Shown piece by piece: positions 1 to 8,638 of a stretch of 64,000 nucleotides of DNA. Location: NCBI RefSeq assembly GCF_003952225.1, contig NZ_CP034437.1, forward strand, positions 1,407,501-1,471,500, given 5' to 3'. Every line of letters begins with the position of its first letter. Position 1 is the first letter of the stretch. The stretch is from Paenibacillus albus. GTDB lineage: Bacteria; Bacillota; Bacilli; Paenibacillales; Paenibacillaceae. The notes under the pieces are model-generated. The model was given only the letters and a program-made list of their open reading frames with translations. It did no database searches and was not told the DNA's origin. The translations under genes and the position numbers were made by a program.

Positions 1-1
1 C

Positions 2-2053
2 GTAATTCTGGAACGCAATCCGGAAGTGCTGCTCGTTGACGGGCTGGCGCATGATAATCGGCCGGATGCGAAGTTCAAGACGCGTCTTGAAGATATTACT
101 TTTTTACTCAGCCATGGCATCAGCGTCATTACAACTGTCAATGTATACGAACTGAACGGCGTTACTGAGGTTGCTCAGAAGCTGACAGGCATTGAAGCGG
201 AATGTACCGTCTCAGCCGAAGCACTTGAGCTTGCCGACGAGGTACGCCTCATTGACGTGTCGCCAGAAACGATTTTGAACCGCCTGAATGATGGGCTATG
301 CAATATTAAAGACCCCGGCGTGCTTAAGCGCGGTAACCTCGGGAAGCTTCGGGAGCTGTCACTGCGGCTGATGGCGGAAGGCGTAAACGAATCGCTGGAG
401 AAATACCGCGAGGAGCAGGGCTTCATCGGTCCATCCGGCGCGGCAGAGCGTATTCTTGTCGCTGCGCAGTATCATTGGAACGGCTCGATCTACATCCGCC
501 GCGGCCAGCAAATTGCAAAGCGTCTTGGCGGGGACCTGCAGGTCGTCGTCTTCAACGATTCGAGTCAGGAGCCTACGAAGGAACGCGAAGCGTTCAAGCG
601 GTCCATCCTAAAGCTGACGGAGAAGGTAGACGCGGGCTTCCGCGAAATATCGGTAGGCAATCGCAGGCAGGTTCCGCCTGCGCTCATTAAATATGCAATG
701 CTCATTAATGCGACTCGTATCGTTATGGGACATTCGAAGCAGACGAGGGCGCAGGAATTCCGTCAGGGCTCCATCGCAGCTTCCGTACTGAAGCAAGTGC
801 GGAACATCGACCTGTTCTTTATGGCGGACCGCGCGGAGCACGAAGGCGAGCGGGTATTGCCGGCGAAGCGTTCGGTGCCGCAGCAAGTTTCGCAATCGGA
901 GCCGTACCGCAGACTAAGCGCGCAAGAGGTCGAGAAGAAGATTGAGCGCATTCGCCGCGGTACATTCAAGGTGTACATTGGCGCGGCGCCAGGCGCGGGC
1001 AAGTCGTATATGATGCTGCGCGAAGGCAACGATCTGCTGCGCAAAGAGATCGACGTCGTCATCGGCCTCATGGAAGCGCATGACCGCACAGAGACGCTGC
1101 AGCAAGCAGGCAAGCTCGAGATCGTGCCGCGCAAAGTGATTGATGCCGAGAAGGGCATTACGGAGATGGATGTCGAGGCTATTATTGCCCGCAATCCGGA
1201 AGTTGTGCTGATCGACGAGCTGCCGCATACGAATGCTCCTGGCAGCCGCAATGCGAAGCGTTATGAAGATGTGGAGCAAATTCTCGAAGCGGGCATTTCC
1301 GTTATCGCAACGTTTAATGTACAGCATCTCGAGAGCTTGAAGGATTCGGTTGAGCAAATTACCGGAACGACAATCGCCGAGACTGTACCTGACAGCATTC
1401 TGCGGCTGGCCGATGAGGTCGAGCTGATCGACGTTACGCCGATTACGCTGCAGCAGCGGATGCGGGATGGCCTTATTTATAAGAAGGATGACGTGGAGCA
1501 AGCGATGACTGGCCTGTTCAAGACAGGTAATCTGATTGCACTGCGTGAGCTTGCGCTGCGTGAAATTGCCGATGACGTCGATGAGAGACTGGAATCGTGG
1601 GAGCGTAACGGTTCGCTTCGGGGACCTTGGCGCCGCCAGGAATCGATCTTCATTGCGGTGACAATTGGAGAAACGGCAGAGCGGCTGATCCGCCGCGGCT
1701 TCCGGATTGCACATCGCCTGAAAGCGGCATGGCATGTCCATTACGTGCAGGCGAGTGACGAGCGCGGTCCTGCGATTGATAAGCGGATCGAGGTGCTGCA
1801 GGAGCTGACAGCAAGACTCGGCGGTACGTTCGAGGTGGAGCAAGCGGCTTCCAAGAACGCCATACCTCATGCGCTGCTGGCAAAAGCAAACGAGCTGAAG
1901 AGCACCCAGATCGTCCTTGGCCAATCGAGAAGAAGCATCTGGAGCAAGCTGATGCACCGACCTGTTGTAGAGACTGTACTGCGTGAAGGGCGTCATATGG
2001 ATGTCCTCGTCGTAGCTGACTTTAACCCGAATATCGCGCTTGGTGAAGAATAG
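2..2053 (+). CDS. Tandem KdpD N-terminal sensor modules, no kinase domain (5' partial)
   Basis: The reading frame is open to the left edge (codons ...ERNPEVLLVDG from base 2), so the true start lies outside the window. Two copies of the KdpD sensor module plus a Usp-like domain follow each other. The first has lost its start here and carries the degenerate DGLAHDN. The second has a complete P-loop, GAAPGAGKS, near base 985 and the Walker-B-like motif LIDELPHTNAPGS near base 1210. A Usp-like domain follows each copy (about 455-830 and 1650-2030). The protein stops without HAMP, histidine kinase or ATPase domains. In canonical KdpD this region senses potassium and, in some Firmicutes, binds c-di-AMP. 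Kinase-less KdpD-N proteins are known in some bacteria, where they accompany kdpFABC. No kdp genes are visible here; upstream sequence would be needed. Family assignment is firm, function is inferred. Confidence 0.9.
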   Translation, partial: VILERNPEVLLVDGLAHDNRPDAKFKTRLEDITFLLSHGISVITTVNVYELNGVTEVAQKLTGIEAECTVSAEALELADEVRLIDVSPETILNRLNDGLCNIKDPGVLKRGNLGKLRELSLRLMAEGVNESLEKYREEQGFIGPSGAAERILVAAQYHWNGSIYIRRGQQIAKRLGGDLQVVVFNDSSQEPTKEREAFKRSILKLTEKVDAGFREISVGNRRQVPPALIKYAMLINATRIVMGHSKQTRAQEFRQGSIAASVLKQVRNIDLFFMADRAEHEGERVLPAKRSVPQQVSQSEPYRRLSAQEVEKKIERIRRGTFKVYIGAAPGAGKSYMMLREGNDLLRKEIDVVIGLMEAHDRTETLQQAGKLEIVPRKVIDAEKGITEMDVEAIIARNPEVVLIDELPHTNAPGSRNAKRYEDVEQILEAGISVIATFNVQHLESLKDSVEQITGTTIAETVPDSILRLADEVELIDVTPITLQQRMRDGLIYKKDDVEQAMTGLFKTGNLIALRELALREIADDVDERLESWERNGSLRGPWRRQESIFIAVTIGETAERLIRRGFRIAHRLKAAWHVHYVQASDERGPAIDKRIEVLQELTARLGGTFEVEQAASKNAIPHALLAKANELKSTQIVLGQSRRSIWSKLMHRPVVETVLREGRHMDVLVVADFNPNIALGEE

Positions 2054-2153
2054 AAAAATCATGGCATGGCAATCATTTCACCAAGTGCGTTTCATGATAT
2101 TGGCATGCACAATGCCAAAATGTGAGAAAACTTCACTTCTTTAAAAAATTAAA

Positions 2154-2182
2154 TTGAAACAGTGTCTAATTCTTGATAAAAT
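2154..2182 (+). promoter_or_regulatory. Sigma-A promoter of amino acid importer operon
   Basis: TTGAAA (2154-2159), 17-bp spacer, TAAAAT (2177-2182) preceded by a TGA extended -10. It lies about 40 bp upstream of the substrate-binding protein gene, whose ribosome site AGGGGGA is at about 2206-2213. Confidence 0.7.
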
Positions 2183-2220
2183 CTTCATTAGTTTAGCAAT
2201 CAGCATAGGGGGACATCGAT

Positions 2221-3060
2221 ATGAAGAAGTGGTTGGCGTCAGCTATCATTACATTAATGGCTGTTGTAATCGTAACAGGCTGCGGTGCGAAGAATAATGA
2301 CAACACAGGCAGTGAAGCAAGCGGCAATAACAGCAGTAACGCAGGCGATACTAAAACATACAAGTTTGCGACAGATGCAAGCTATGCACCGATGGAATTT
2401 ATGGACAAGGACGAACTGAAAGGCTTCGACATCGAGTTTTTGGACGCGGTTATGAAGCAAGCTGGTCTGAAGTACGAAGTTGCAAACACAGGCTGGGATG
2501 CAATGCTTGAGAGCGTAAAGCAAGGTACAGAATACCAAGGCGGCGTATCTAGCGTATCCATTACAGACGATCGTAAACAAACGTACGACTATTCTATGCC
2601 GTATTTTGAGTCGCGCAACGTGATCATGGTTAAAGAAGGCAGCGAAATCAAGAGCGCAACAGACTTGAAGGGCAAGAAAGTTGCCGTTCAAACGGGCACG
2701 ACAGCTGATATTCTCATGACGAAGATTATGGGCAATGGCAACACAGATTTGAAGAAGTTCGACAGCAACGCTGTAGCTTTGATGGAGCTTGATCAAGGCG
2801 GCGCGGACGCAGTTGTTGCGGATATCGCAATCGTTAAGTATTACATTCAGACGAACCCGAACAAAAAGTATGTCAGCATTGAAGATACAACGAACTTCGC
2901 TCCTGAGTACTATGGTCTTCTATTCCCGAAAGGCAGCGATCTAGCGGCGAAAGTTGACCCTGCTATTAAAGCCATCATTGATAACGGAACGTATACAGAG
3001 CTTTATAAGAAATGGTTCGGCGAAGAGCCGAATACAGATCACTTGTTGAACGCGAAGTAA
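2221..3060 (+). CDS. Polar amino acid ABC transporter substrate-binding lipoprotein
   Basis: A 279-residue exported lipoprotein. Basic N-terminus, hydrophobic stretch and lipobox VTGC put the lipidated Cys near residue 21, followed by a Ser/Asn-rich linker. The rest is a PBP2-type (SBP_bac_3) fold: DASYAPMEF near the start of the mature protein, SITDDRKQTYDYSMPYF with the Ser, Thr and Arg that usually hold the ligand carboxylate, and ADAVVAD with the Asp that usually binds the amino group. Length and order fit glutamine, arginine or cystine binding proteins; the sequence alone does not decide the substrate. It is the first gene of a binding protein, permease, ATPase unit and is separated from the permease by a hairpin that may lower downstream expression. 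Confidence 0.93.
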   Translation: MKKWLASAIITLMAVVIVTGCGAKNNDNTGSEASGNNSSNAGDTKTYKFATDASYAPMEFMDKDELKGFDIEFLDAVMKQAGLKYEVANTGWDAMLESVKQGTEYQGGVSSVSITDDRKQTYDYSMPYFESRNVIMVKEGSEIKSATDLKGKKVAVQTGTTADILMTKIMGNGNTDLKKFDSNAVALMELDQGGADAVVADIAIVKYYIQTNPNKKYVSIEDTTNFAPEYYGLLFPKGSDLAAKVDPAIKAIIDNGTYTELYKKWFGEEPNTDHLLNAK

Positions 3061-3073
3061 TGGATTTGCTGAA

Positions 3074-3100
3074 GGCATGCGTTGTAACGCATGCCTTTTT
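3074..3100 (+). terminator. Intra-operon hairpin with T run (partial terminator)
   Basis: The arms GGCATGCG and CGCATGCC are followed by TTTTT. It sits between the binding-protein gene and the permease gene, so it probably lets only part of the transcripts continue. Confidence 0.7.
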
Positions 3101-3137
3101 GGTTGACCATTCGATATGAGTTGAAAGGATGGGCAGG

Positions 3138-3794
3138 ATGGATTTTAAGTTTGATATTATTTGGGATTATGCGCCTCTCTTCTGGAAAGGGACGCTGTAC
3201 ACAATCCTTATCTCCATTTCAGGCGTCGCGCTAGGCTCGATATTGGGTCTGTTCGTCGGCTTTGGCAAAATGTCGCGCCGCTGGTATCTGCGCTGGCCGA
3301 TGCAGTCTTACATTAACTTCTTCCGCGGAACACCGCTGCTTGTGCAAATCTACATCGTGCACTTCGGCCTGATGCCGCTGCTGCTTGGGAAGACGAATTC
3401 GATCGCTGCGGCGATTACCGCTCTGACCTTGAATGCGGCAGCCTACACGGCTGAGATTTACCGCGCCGGCATTCAGTCGATTGATAAAGGTCAGGCAGAA
3501 GCGGCTCACTCGCTAGGGATGACGCACTTCCAAACGATGCGCTTTATCATCCTGCCGCAAGCCATTAGACGGATGATTCCGGCATTCGGCAACGAATTTA
3601 TCGTGCTTGTGAAGGACTCTTCCTTGACCGCGCTTATTACAGCACCAGAGATCATGTACTGGGCCGGCGTTATGAAAGGCCAGTATATTCGGATTTGGGA
3701 GCCGTATTTGACGGCAGCTTTCATTTATTTCATCCTTACTTATTCCTTAAGCAAGCTGCTTAATTGGATAGAAAGGAAGGCTAATCGCCAATGA
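3138..3794 (+). CDS. Polar amino acid ABC transporter permease (HisM/GlnP family)
   Basis: About 218 residues with five hydrophobic segments. It has the binding-protein-dependent permease (EAA) motif around [23 protein letters not shown], including the conserved Gly, which contacts the ATPase. [12 protein letters not shown] is typical of the amino acid (HAAT) subfamily. An ATG at 3129 is also in frame, but GAAAGG at 3123-3128 abuts it directly and is well spaced (9 nt) for ATG 3138, so I prefer 3138. The stop overlaps the start of the ATPase gene by four bases (ATGA), which suggests translational coupling. Confidence 0.93.
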   Translation: MDFKFDIIWDYAPLFWKGTLYTILISISGVALGSILGLFVGFGKMSRRWYLRWPMQSYINFFRGTPLLVQIYIVHFGLMPLLLGKTNSIAAAITALTLNAAAYTAEIYRAGIQSIDKGQAEAAHSLGMTHFQTMRFIILPQAIRRMIPAFGNEFIVLVKDSSLTALITAPEIMYWAGVMKGQYIRIWEPYLTAAFIYFILTYSLSKLLNWIERKANRQ

Positions 3795-4522
3795 GCTCGA
3801 TTATTGAAATTAAAGGCTTGTCCAAAGCGTTTGGCAGCAATGTTGTACTAAAAAATATCGACGTGACCGTTAGCAGCCAGGAGGTTGTCGTCGTCATCGG
3901 TCCGTCCGGATCGGGTAAATCGACGTTCTTGCGCTGCATTAACTTGCTCGAAACGCCGACAGGCGGAGAGATCATTATCCAGGGCCAGTCGCTGATGGAT
4001 AAGAAGACGAGCATTACGGGCGTCCGTGCCGACGTCGGGATGGTGTTCCAGCAGTTCAATCTGTTCCCTCACTTGACCGTGCTCGACAACATCATGCTGG
4101 CGCCGATTCAAATCCGCAAGCTGCCAGCAGCGAAGGCACGCGAGAAAGCGTTGGAGCTCCTAAAGAAGGTCGGTCTATCCGAAAAAGCAAGCATGTATCC
4201 GCCGTCTCTCTCCGGCGGACAGCAGCAGCGTGTCGCGATTGCTCGCGCCCTTGCGATGGAGCCGAAGATTATGCTGTTCGACGAACCGACATCGGCGCTT
4301 GACCCGGAGATGGTCGGCGAAGTGCTCGCGGTTATGAAGCAGCTGGCGAAGGAAGGCATGACGATGGTTGTCGTCACGCACGAAATGGGCTTTGCCCGCG
4401 AGGTTGGCGACCGCGTGATCTTCATGGAGTCGGGCTATATCGTAGAGCAAGGCGCGCCGGCGCAAATTTTCGAGAATCCGCAGCAGGAACGCACGAAGTC
4501 GTTCTTGTCGAAGGTGTTGTAA
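3791..4522 (+). CDS. Polar amino acid ABC transporter ATP-binding protein (GlnQ family)
   Basis: A 243-residue ATPase of the amino acid importer class. Walker [10 protein letters not shown] is at about residues 36-44, followed by a Q-loop ([16 protein letters not shown]), the signature LSGGQQQR, Walker [15 protein letters not shown] and the H-loop VVTHEMGFA. All key residues are present, so it should be active. It energises the permease encoded immediately upstream, with which it overlaps by four bases, and is last in the operon before a strong terminator. Substrate specificity follows the upstream binding protein and is unresolved. Confidence 0.95.
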   Translation: MSSIIEIKGLSKAFGSNVVLKNIDVTVSSQEVVVVIGPSGSGKSTFLRCINLLETPTGGEIIIQGQSLMDKKTSITGVRADVGMVFQQFNLFPHLTVLDNIMLAPIQIRKLPAAKAREKALELLKKVGLSEKASMYPPSLSGGQQQRVAIARALAMEPKIMLFDEPTSALDPEMVGEVLAVMKQLAKEGMTMVVVTHEMGFAREVGDRVIFMESGYIVEQGAPAQIFENPQQERTKSFLSKVL

Positions 4523-4530
4523 AGCGTTGA

Positions 4531-4566
4531 AAGCCTCAATCCGAGAGTGGATTGAGGCTTTTTTTT
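4531..4566 (+). terminator. Rho-independent terminator of amino acid importer operon
   Basis: The arms AAGCCTCAATCC and GGATTGAGGCTT flank loop GAGAGT, followed by a run of T. Confidence 0.9.
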
Positions 4567-4592
4567 CGAGCATGGTCGGCTGGGTTGCGCGC

Positions 4593-4615
4593 TAACGGAA
4601 CTTAGCGATGTGATT
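4593..4615 (+). repeat. Single copy of dispersed TAACGA-N12-TTATT repeat (degenerate)
   Basis: TAACGG, 12 nt, then TGATT, in the same spacing as the copies at 16947, 32468, 32518, 51331, 51381, 51441 and 51491. It lies between a terminator and an unknown gene. Weakest of the eight copies. Confidence 0.5.
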
Positions 4616-4792
4616 ACGGGTCAATGGGCAGTATTCACCGAGAAATCGACGCACAGTTATTGTTAATTGGGACAGTCTACGGCAGCTGGACCGCAGGACG
4701 AAGAAGGGGAAGAGCAGCAGAATGGAGAAAGAGAAGGAGCGGCTTGCTATGGAGAATGGCTAATTTCGCTTCCGATAAAGGAGTATCTGCGC

Positions 4793-5896
4793 ATGCATAT
4801 TACCTTCAGTGATTTATGGACGTACTCCATTCCTGAAATGATTCGAAGACATGATAAAAGGATTCATCCTCGAATGGAGATTCTGCACATTTCCGAGCTC
4901 CGGATGACGGATACGACTCCCCTTCGGGGAAGATTCCAGATTCATATCAATGAGCGGCAGCTGCGGATGGCTGGCTCCTCCTCGGATGATATGATGATCG
5001 ATAATTGGCTGTATTTCTTAAGGAGACTCTTCGCAAGCTTGGAGGCAGGGGATAAATTTCATCGACTGTGTACAGGGGAACAAGGCGGAGCGATTTATCA
5101 CTTTGAGCGAGAAGGAGAGCTGCTGTACCTTTCTGTTTTTTATTCAAGCGAAGATAGCTCGATAGAGCCGGGTGAAGAGATGGAAGGCTGGCAGCGCGTG
5201 GCAATGACATACGAGTCGTTCCAGCGAGGGTTTCTGGATTTCGAACTACGGCTGTTCCATGTGCTCAAGAAGTACGCGCCGGAAGGGTACAGACTTTATT
5301 ACAAAGAAGACCCGCCAATACTTAAGGGGCTGAGCCTTGAAGATGAGGATAACGAAGTGGAGACTGCTGCGATAATGTCAGTCGATAGGATAAGTGCCTT
5401 TAATGAGGAACAAGCCCAGATAAGAAACACGTTAAGAAAAATGAGATTGTTAAGCACAGACCATCCCTTATTGTACGAATGGGAGGAGATCGCAGCGAGA
5501 ATGGTCGAGGCTGATCCAGGAGAATACAAGCTGAGTGGAGCAGAGGAAGAATTGCTAAGTCGAAGCTATATGTCATGTCTCTACCATGAAGTGTACATGG
5601 AGCCCTATCCCCCGGACTACTCGATAGAGTACGCCTTCCTTGAACTAGCCGCACTGGAGCGGATGAATTATTTGGACCCTAACGGCTGCGAACAAAGGAA
5701 TACCTTGCTGGTTTCCTATGATGAAATATTGATCCAGCTCCAACAGCGGATGATGGAGCTGGATTGCTACGCCAGGGAGATCGACGATAAGCATTTGCTT
5801 CACCGCTGTCAGCCGGTCATGTTCCACACGATGCGGCTGGTTTGCGAGGGAATGAATTACAATTTGGCTTCTGGCTTCTATGGTGAGAAAGCATAA
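4793..5896 (+). CDS. Unknown protein, 367 residues
   Basis: I do not recognise this protein. The frame is open from 4667, but AAGGAG at 4778-4783 sits 9 nt before ATG 4793, so the protein most likely begins MHITFSDLWTY. It is soluble and acidic, with no signal peptide or membrane segment. A C-terminal part rich in Glu, Leu and Tyr (residues about 230-350) looks helical. It stands alone between a terminator and a bidirectional terminator shared with the convergent aminopeptidase gene. Codon use resembles the neighbours. Confidence 0.75.
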   Translation: MHITFSDLWTYSIPEMIRRHDKRIHPRMEILHISELRMTDTTPLRGRFQIHINERQLRMAGSSSDDMMIDNWLYFLRRLFASLEAGDKFHRLCTGEQGGAIYHFEREGELLYLSVFYSSEDSSIEPGEEMEGWQRVAMTYESFQRGFLDFELRLFHVLKKYAPEGYRLYYKEDPPILKGLSLEDEDNEVETAAIMSVDRISAFNEEQAQIRNTLRKMRLLSTDHPLLYEWEEIAARMVEADPGEYKLSGAEEELLSRSYMSCLYHEVYMEPYPPDYSIEYAFLELAALERMNYLDPNGCEQRNTLLVSYDEILIQLQQRMMELDCYAREIDDKHLLHRCQPVMFHTMRLVCEGMNYNLASGFYGEKA

Positions 5897-5913
5897 CGTT
5901 GTGAGCGCAAAAT

Positions 5914-5958
5914 AAAAGGGACATACGAGCAACCGAAGTTGCCCGTATGTCCCTTTTT
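5914..5958. terminator. Bidirectional terminator
   Basis: The arms AAAAGGGACATACG and CGTATGTCCCTTTT end in A and T runs on opposite sides. It serves the unknown gene from the left and the aminopeptidase gene from the right. Confidence 0.85.
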
Positions 5959-5964
5959 CATCAA

Positions 5965-7197
5965 TTAGAACGCCCAGTTGCCGTCGCGGAACACAGGCTC
6001 GTATGTACCGTCTTCGCGTTCGCCATCAATGTTCAGCTCAGCGGAGCCGATCATGAAGTCTACGTGCACAAGGCTGTTGTTGAGACCAGCCGCCATTTGC
6101 TCTTCTTCGTTCATCGCTTTGCCGCCTTCGATGCAGAACGCATATGCTTTGCCGATTGCAAGGTGACACGAAGCGTTCTCGTCGAACAGCGTGTTGTAGA
6201 AGATGAGGTTCGTATCCGAGATTGGGGAACGGTGCGGCACGAGCGCCACCTCGCCCAAGTGTGCTGCGCCTTCGTCCGTATCGACGAGGTTTTTCAGCAC
6301 TTCAAGTCCTTCCTCCGCTTGAACATCAATGACTTTACCGTCTTTGAACGTGAGGGAGAAGTCCTTAATCAGGTTACCGCCGTAGCTGAGCGGCTTCGTG
6401 CTTGCGACTGTACCGTTCACGCCGCCTTTAAGCGGAGCTGTGAACACTTCTTCTGTCGGCATATTCGCCACGAAGATATCGCCTTTCGCATTCTCGCTGC
6501 CTGCGCTGATCCAGATATGGCCCGGCGCCAGCTCGATCGTAAGATCTGTGCCTGGACCTGTATAGCGAAGCTTGCGGAATTTCTTCTCGTTCAGATGCGA
6601 AGCCTTCGTATCCAGTACCTCGATATGCTGCTTCCATGCAGCAACTGGGTCCTCTTCGTTCATGCGAGTAGCCGCGAAGATCGCATCCCACATCGTGTCC
6701 TCACGCTTCTCCGGCGCGACATCCGGGAATACTTTCTCGCTCCACTCCGGTGAAGGAACGGCAACGATCGACCAGCTTACTTTGTCGGACATCGTGTAGC
6801 TTCTCCACGTTTTTAGCGCCATGCCGGCTGCCTTGTTCGCATTCGCGATACGCTCCGGCTTAATGCCTTTAAGCAAATCCGGGTTAGGGGCAATGATGCT
6901 GAGGAATGCCGCATTGTCAGCAGCCATGTCTTCCCAGCCTTTAGCGCGCCACATTGGATATTCTGTAAAAGTCTCATCGGGTGCAAGCTCATACTTCGTG
7001 CGAGTGACTGCATCGTCGTTCCACTCTACGTGTACGTTCTTCGCGCCGATCTCGTAAGCTTTCTTCACGACAAGGCGCACGAACGGTGCGGATGCGAGAG
7101 AAGTGGAGATGACAAGTGTTTGACCAGGCTGTACGTTAACGCCAACCTGTACGGCGAGAGCGGCATAGCGCTCGAGTTTTTCTTCGAAAGTTGCCAA
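5965..7197 (-). CDS. ampS: Aminopeptidase, M29 family (AmpS/PepS type)
   Basis: A 410-residue cytosolic metallo-aminopeptidase of the M29 (thermophilic aminopeptidase) family. The C-terminal half has the expected metal-site residues: Glu in HLGEVALVP, His in VPHRSP, His in SCHLAIGKAY, and His and Asp in LVHVDFMIGS. Length matches the usual 410 or so. The start codon is TTG at 7197, chosen because AGGAGTG (complement of 7205-7211) lies 7 nt upstream. It releases N-terminal residues from peptides. It is transcribed alone and divergently from the alkyltransferase-like gene. Confidence 0.92.
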   Translation of the reverse strand: MATFEEKLERYAALAVQVGVNVQPGQTLVISTSLASAPFVRLVVKKAYEIGAKNVHVEWNDDAVTRTKYELAPDETFTEYPMWRAKGWEDMAADNAAFLSIIAPNPDLLKGIKPERIANANKAAGMALKTWRSYTMSDKVSWSIVAVPSPEWSEKVFPDVAPEKREDTMWDAIFAATRMNEEDPVAAWKQHIEVLDTKASHLNEKKFRKLRYTGPGTDLTIELAPGHIWISAGSENAKGDIFVANMPTEEVFTAPLKGGVNGTVASTKPLSYGGNLIKDFSLTFKDGKVIDVQAEEGLEVLKNLVDTDEGAAHLGEVALVPHRSPISDTNLIFYNTLFDENASCHLAIGKAYAFCIEGGKAMNEEEQMAAGLNNSLVHVDFMIGSAELNIDGEREDGTYEPVFRDGNWAF

Positions 7198-7252
7198 AAT
7201 ATTTCACTCCTATAGGACAGAATAGATTTATTTTAACATACAACCCGTGCAA

Positions 7253-7282
7253 TTCCCTAAAGTGGGAACTAAGGTGTATAAT
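7253..7282 (+). promoter_or_regulatory. Putative promoter of alkyltransferase-like gene
   Basis: TATAAT at 7277-7282 lies about 40 bp before the TTG start. The -35 candidate TTCCCT at 18 bp is weak. Confidence 0.45.
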
Positions 7283-7319
7283 TGATGCTCAACGAACAGC
7301 AAAGAAGAGGTGACACACG

Positions 7320-7646
7320 TTGGCAGCGCTTCAACCGTTTACCGAGCGAGTCATTGCCGTTATCCGCAGCATCCCGGCCGGGAGCGTTATGACGTATGGC
7401 CAAATTGCCGAACAAGCCGGCAGTCCTAGAGCCGCAAGGCAGGTCGTTCGCATTCTTCACTCGCTCAGCGAGAAGCATAATCTGCCTTGGCACCGCGTCA
7501 TTAACGCCAAAGGCGAGATCGCGATCGCGAACGACGAAGGCCGATTTATGCAGCGTTATTTGCTGGAGGAGGAGGGCGTGTACGTTAATCCTGCAGGCTT
7601 CGTTGATTTAGAGCAGTACCGGTATGAGCCGGCACCGAATTACTAA
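7320..7646 (+). CDS. Alkyltransferase-like protein (ATL), MGMT family without catalytic Cys
   Basis: A 108-residue protein of the O6-alkylguanine-DNA alkyltransferase DNA-binding domain family. The active-site motif PCHRV of true methyltransferases reads PWHRV here, with Trp in place of the acceptor Cys. The recognition helix around AARQVVRILHS carries the Arg finger region. ATL proteins bind alkylated guanine and pass it to nucleotide excision repair instead of transferring the alkyl group themselves. The start is TTG at 7320 after AGAGGTG. The next gene, an EamA exporter, begins 24 bp after the stop and may be cotranscribed. Confidence 0.9.
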   Translation: MAALQPFTERVIAVIRSIPAGSVMTYGQIAEQAGSPRAARQVVRILHSLSEKHNLPWHRVINAKGEIAIANDEGRFMQRYLLEEEGVYVNPAGFVDLEQYRYEPAPNY

Positions 7647-7670
7647 GGATGTAAGAAAGAAGGATTTATT

Positions 7671-8585
7671 TTGCCTAGACTCATCTATGCCGCGCTTCTG
7701 GGACTCAGTCTCATTTGGGGCGGTTCGTTTTATTTTATCAAAATATTGCTGCATGACTTCGGCCCATGGTCCATCGCTTTTCTTCGCTCGGGCTTCGGTC
7801 TTCTTGTTGTAGTGGTCATTATGACGGTGTTTAAGAAGCCTTTCGGATTTCGGACAATCCCGTGGCTGGCGATGTTCATCATGGCGCTCATTAATACCGC
7901 CGTGCCGTGGACGTTAATCGGCTTCAGCGAGCAGCGGCTGACGAGCAGCCTCGCTTCCATCCTGAATGCAACGACGCCGGTATGGACAATTGTGGTCGGC
8001 ATTGCCTTCTTCGGCAACAAGTCGAGTCGGATGCAGTGGATCGGACTTGCGACAGCTACGATTGGCGTGATCATCCTGCTGGGCATTCGCCCCGGTACGC
8101 TCCTCTCTTTTGACGGAATCGGACTGATTGGCATGCTGTGCGCGACGTTGGCCTATGCGATCGGCTCGCATTTGTCCAAACGATTGTCGCTTCGCGGATT
8201 GACCATGTACCAGATTACATACGGCACGCTGCTGAGCAGTACGGCGGTAAGCGGGATTTTCGCATTTTCTACCGAATCTATTACTTGGGCGCATCTGACT
8301 TCGGCGGATAATGTCCCGATGTTCCTTAGTCTCGGCATGCTCGGCTCGGGCTTCGCCTACATCCTGTTCTATTATATGGTGGAGAAAGGAAGCGCCGAAT
8401 TTGCGTCGATGGTGACGTACTTGGTGCCATGCACGGCATTAATCTGGGGCTCCACGCTGCTTGGCGAGTCGATCAAATGGAATATGCTCGTTGGGCTCGT
8501 CATTATACTTGGTGGCGTGTTTATCGCAAGCCGCAAACCGAGAACAGGCGATGTGATTAAGTCAAGGGAAGCACGGTCAAGCTAG
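7671..8585 (+). CDS. EamA/DMT family transporter
   Basis: A 304-residue membrane protein with about ten hydrophobic helices in two EamA repeats (about 5-140 and 150-285). It includes LGLSLIWGGSFYFIK near the N-terminus and an ending typical of the family (VGLVIILGGVFIASR). The start is TTG at 7671, after AAGAAGGA. Members export amino acids, drugs or metabolites; the substrate cannot be read from sequence. It follows the alkyltransferase-like gene closely and precedes an ABC exporter pair on the same strand. Confidence 0.9.
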   Translation: MPRLIYAALLGLSLIWGGSFYFIKILLHDFGPWSIAFLRSGFGLLVVVVIMTVFKKPFGFRTIPWLAMFIMALINTAVPWTLIGFSEQRLTSSLASILNATTPVWTIVVGIAFFGNKSSRMQWIGLATATIGVIILLGIRPGTLLSFDGIGLIGMLCATLAYAIGSHLSKRLSLRGLTMYQITYGTLLSSTAVSGIFAFSTESITWAHLTSADNVPMFLSLGMLGSGFAYILFYYMVEKGSAEFASMVTYLVPCTALIWGSTLLGESIKWNMLVGLVIILGGVFIASRKPRTGDVIKSREARSS

Positions 8586-8638
8586 TAAGAAGCAGTCACG
8601 ATTTGAAAGGAATACACAAGGGTCGAGGAGGGAATGTG

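Noticed and set aside
914-2062. 382-residue minus-strand open frame
   Set aside because: It lies wholly opposite the KdpD-like gene, has no ribosome site and no known motif; a shadow of high-GC codon use.
2100-2118. Terminator of the KdpD-like gene
   Set aside because: TTGGCAT/ATGCCAA forms a stem but is followed by A, not T, on the plus strand.
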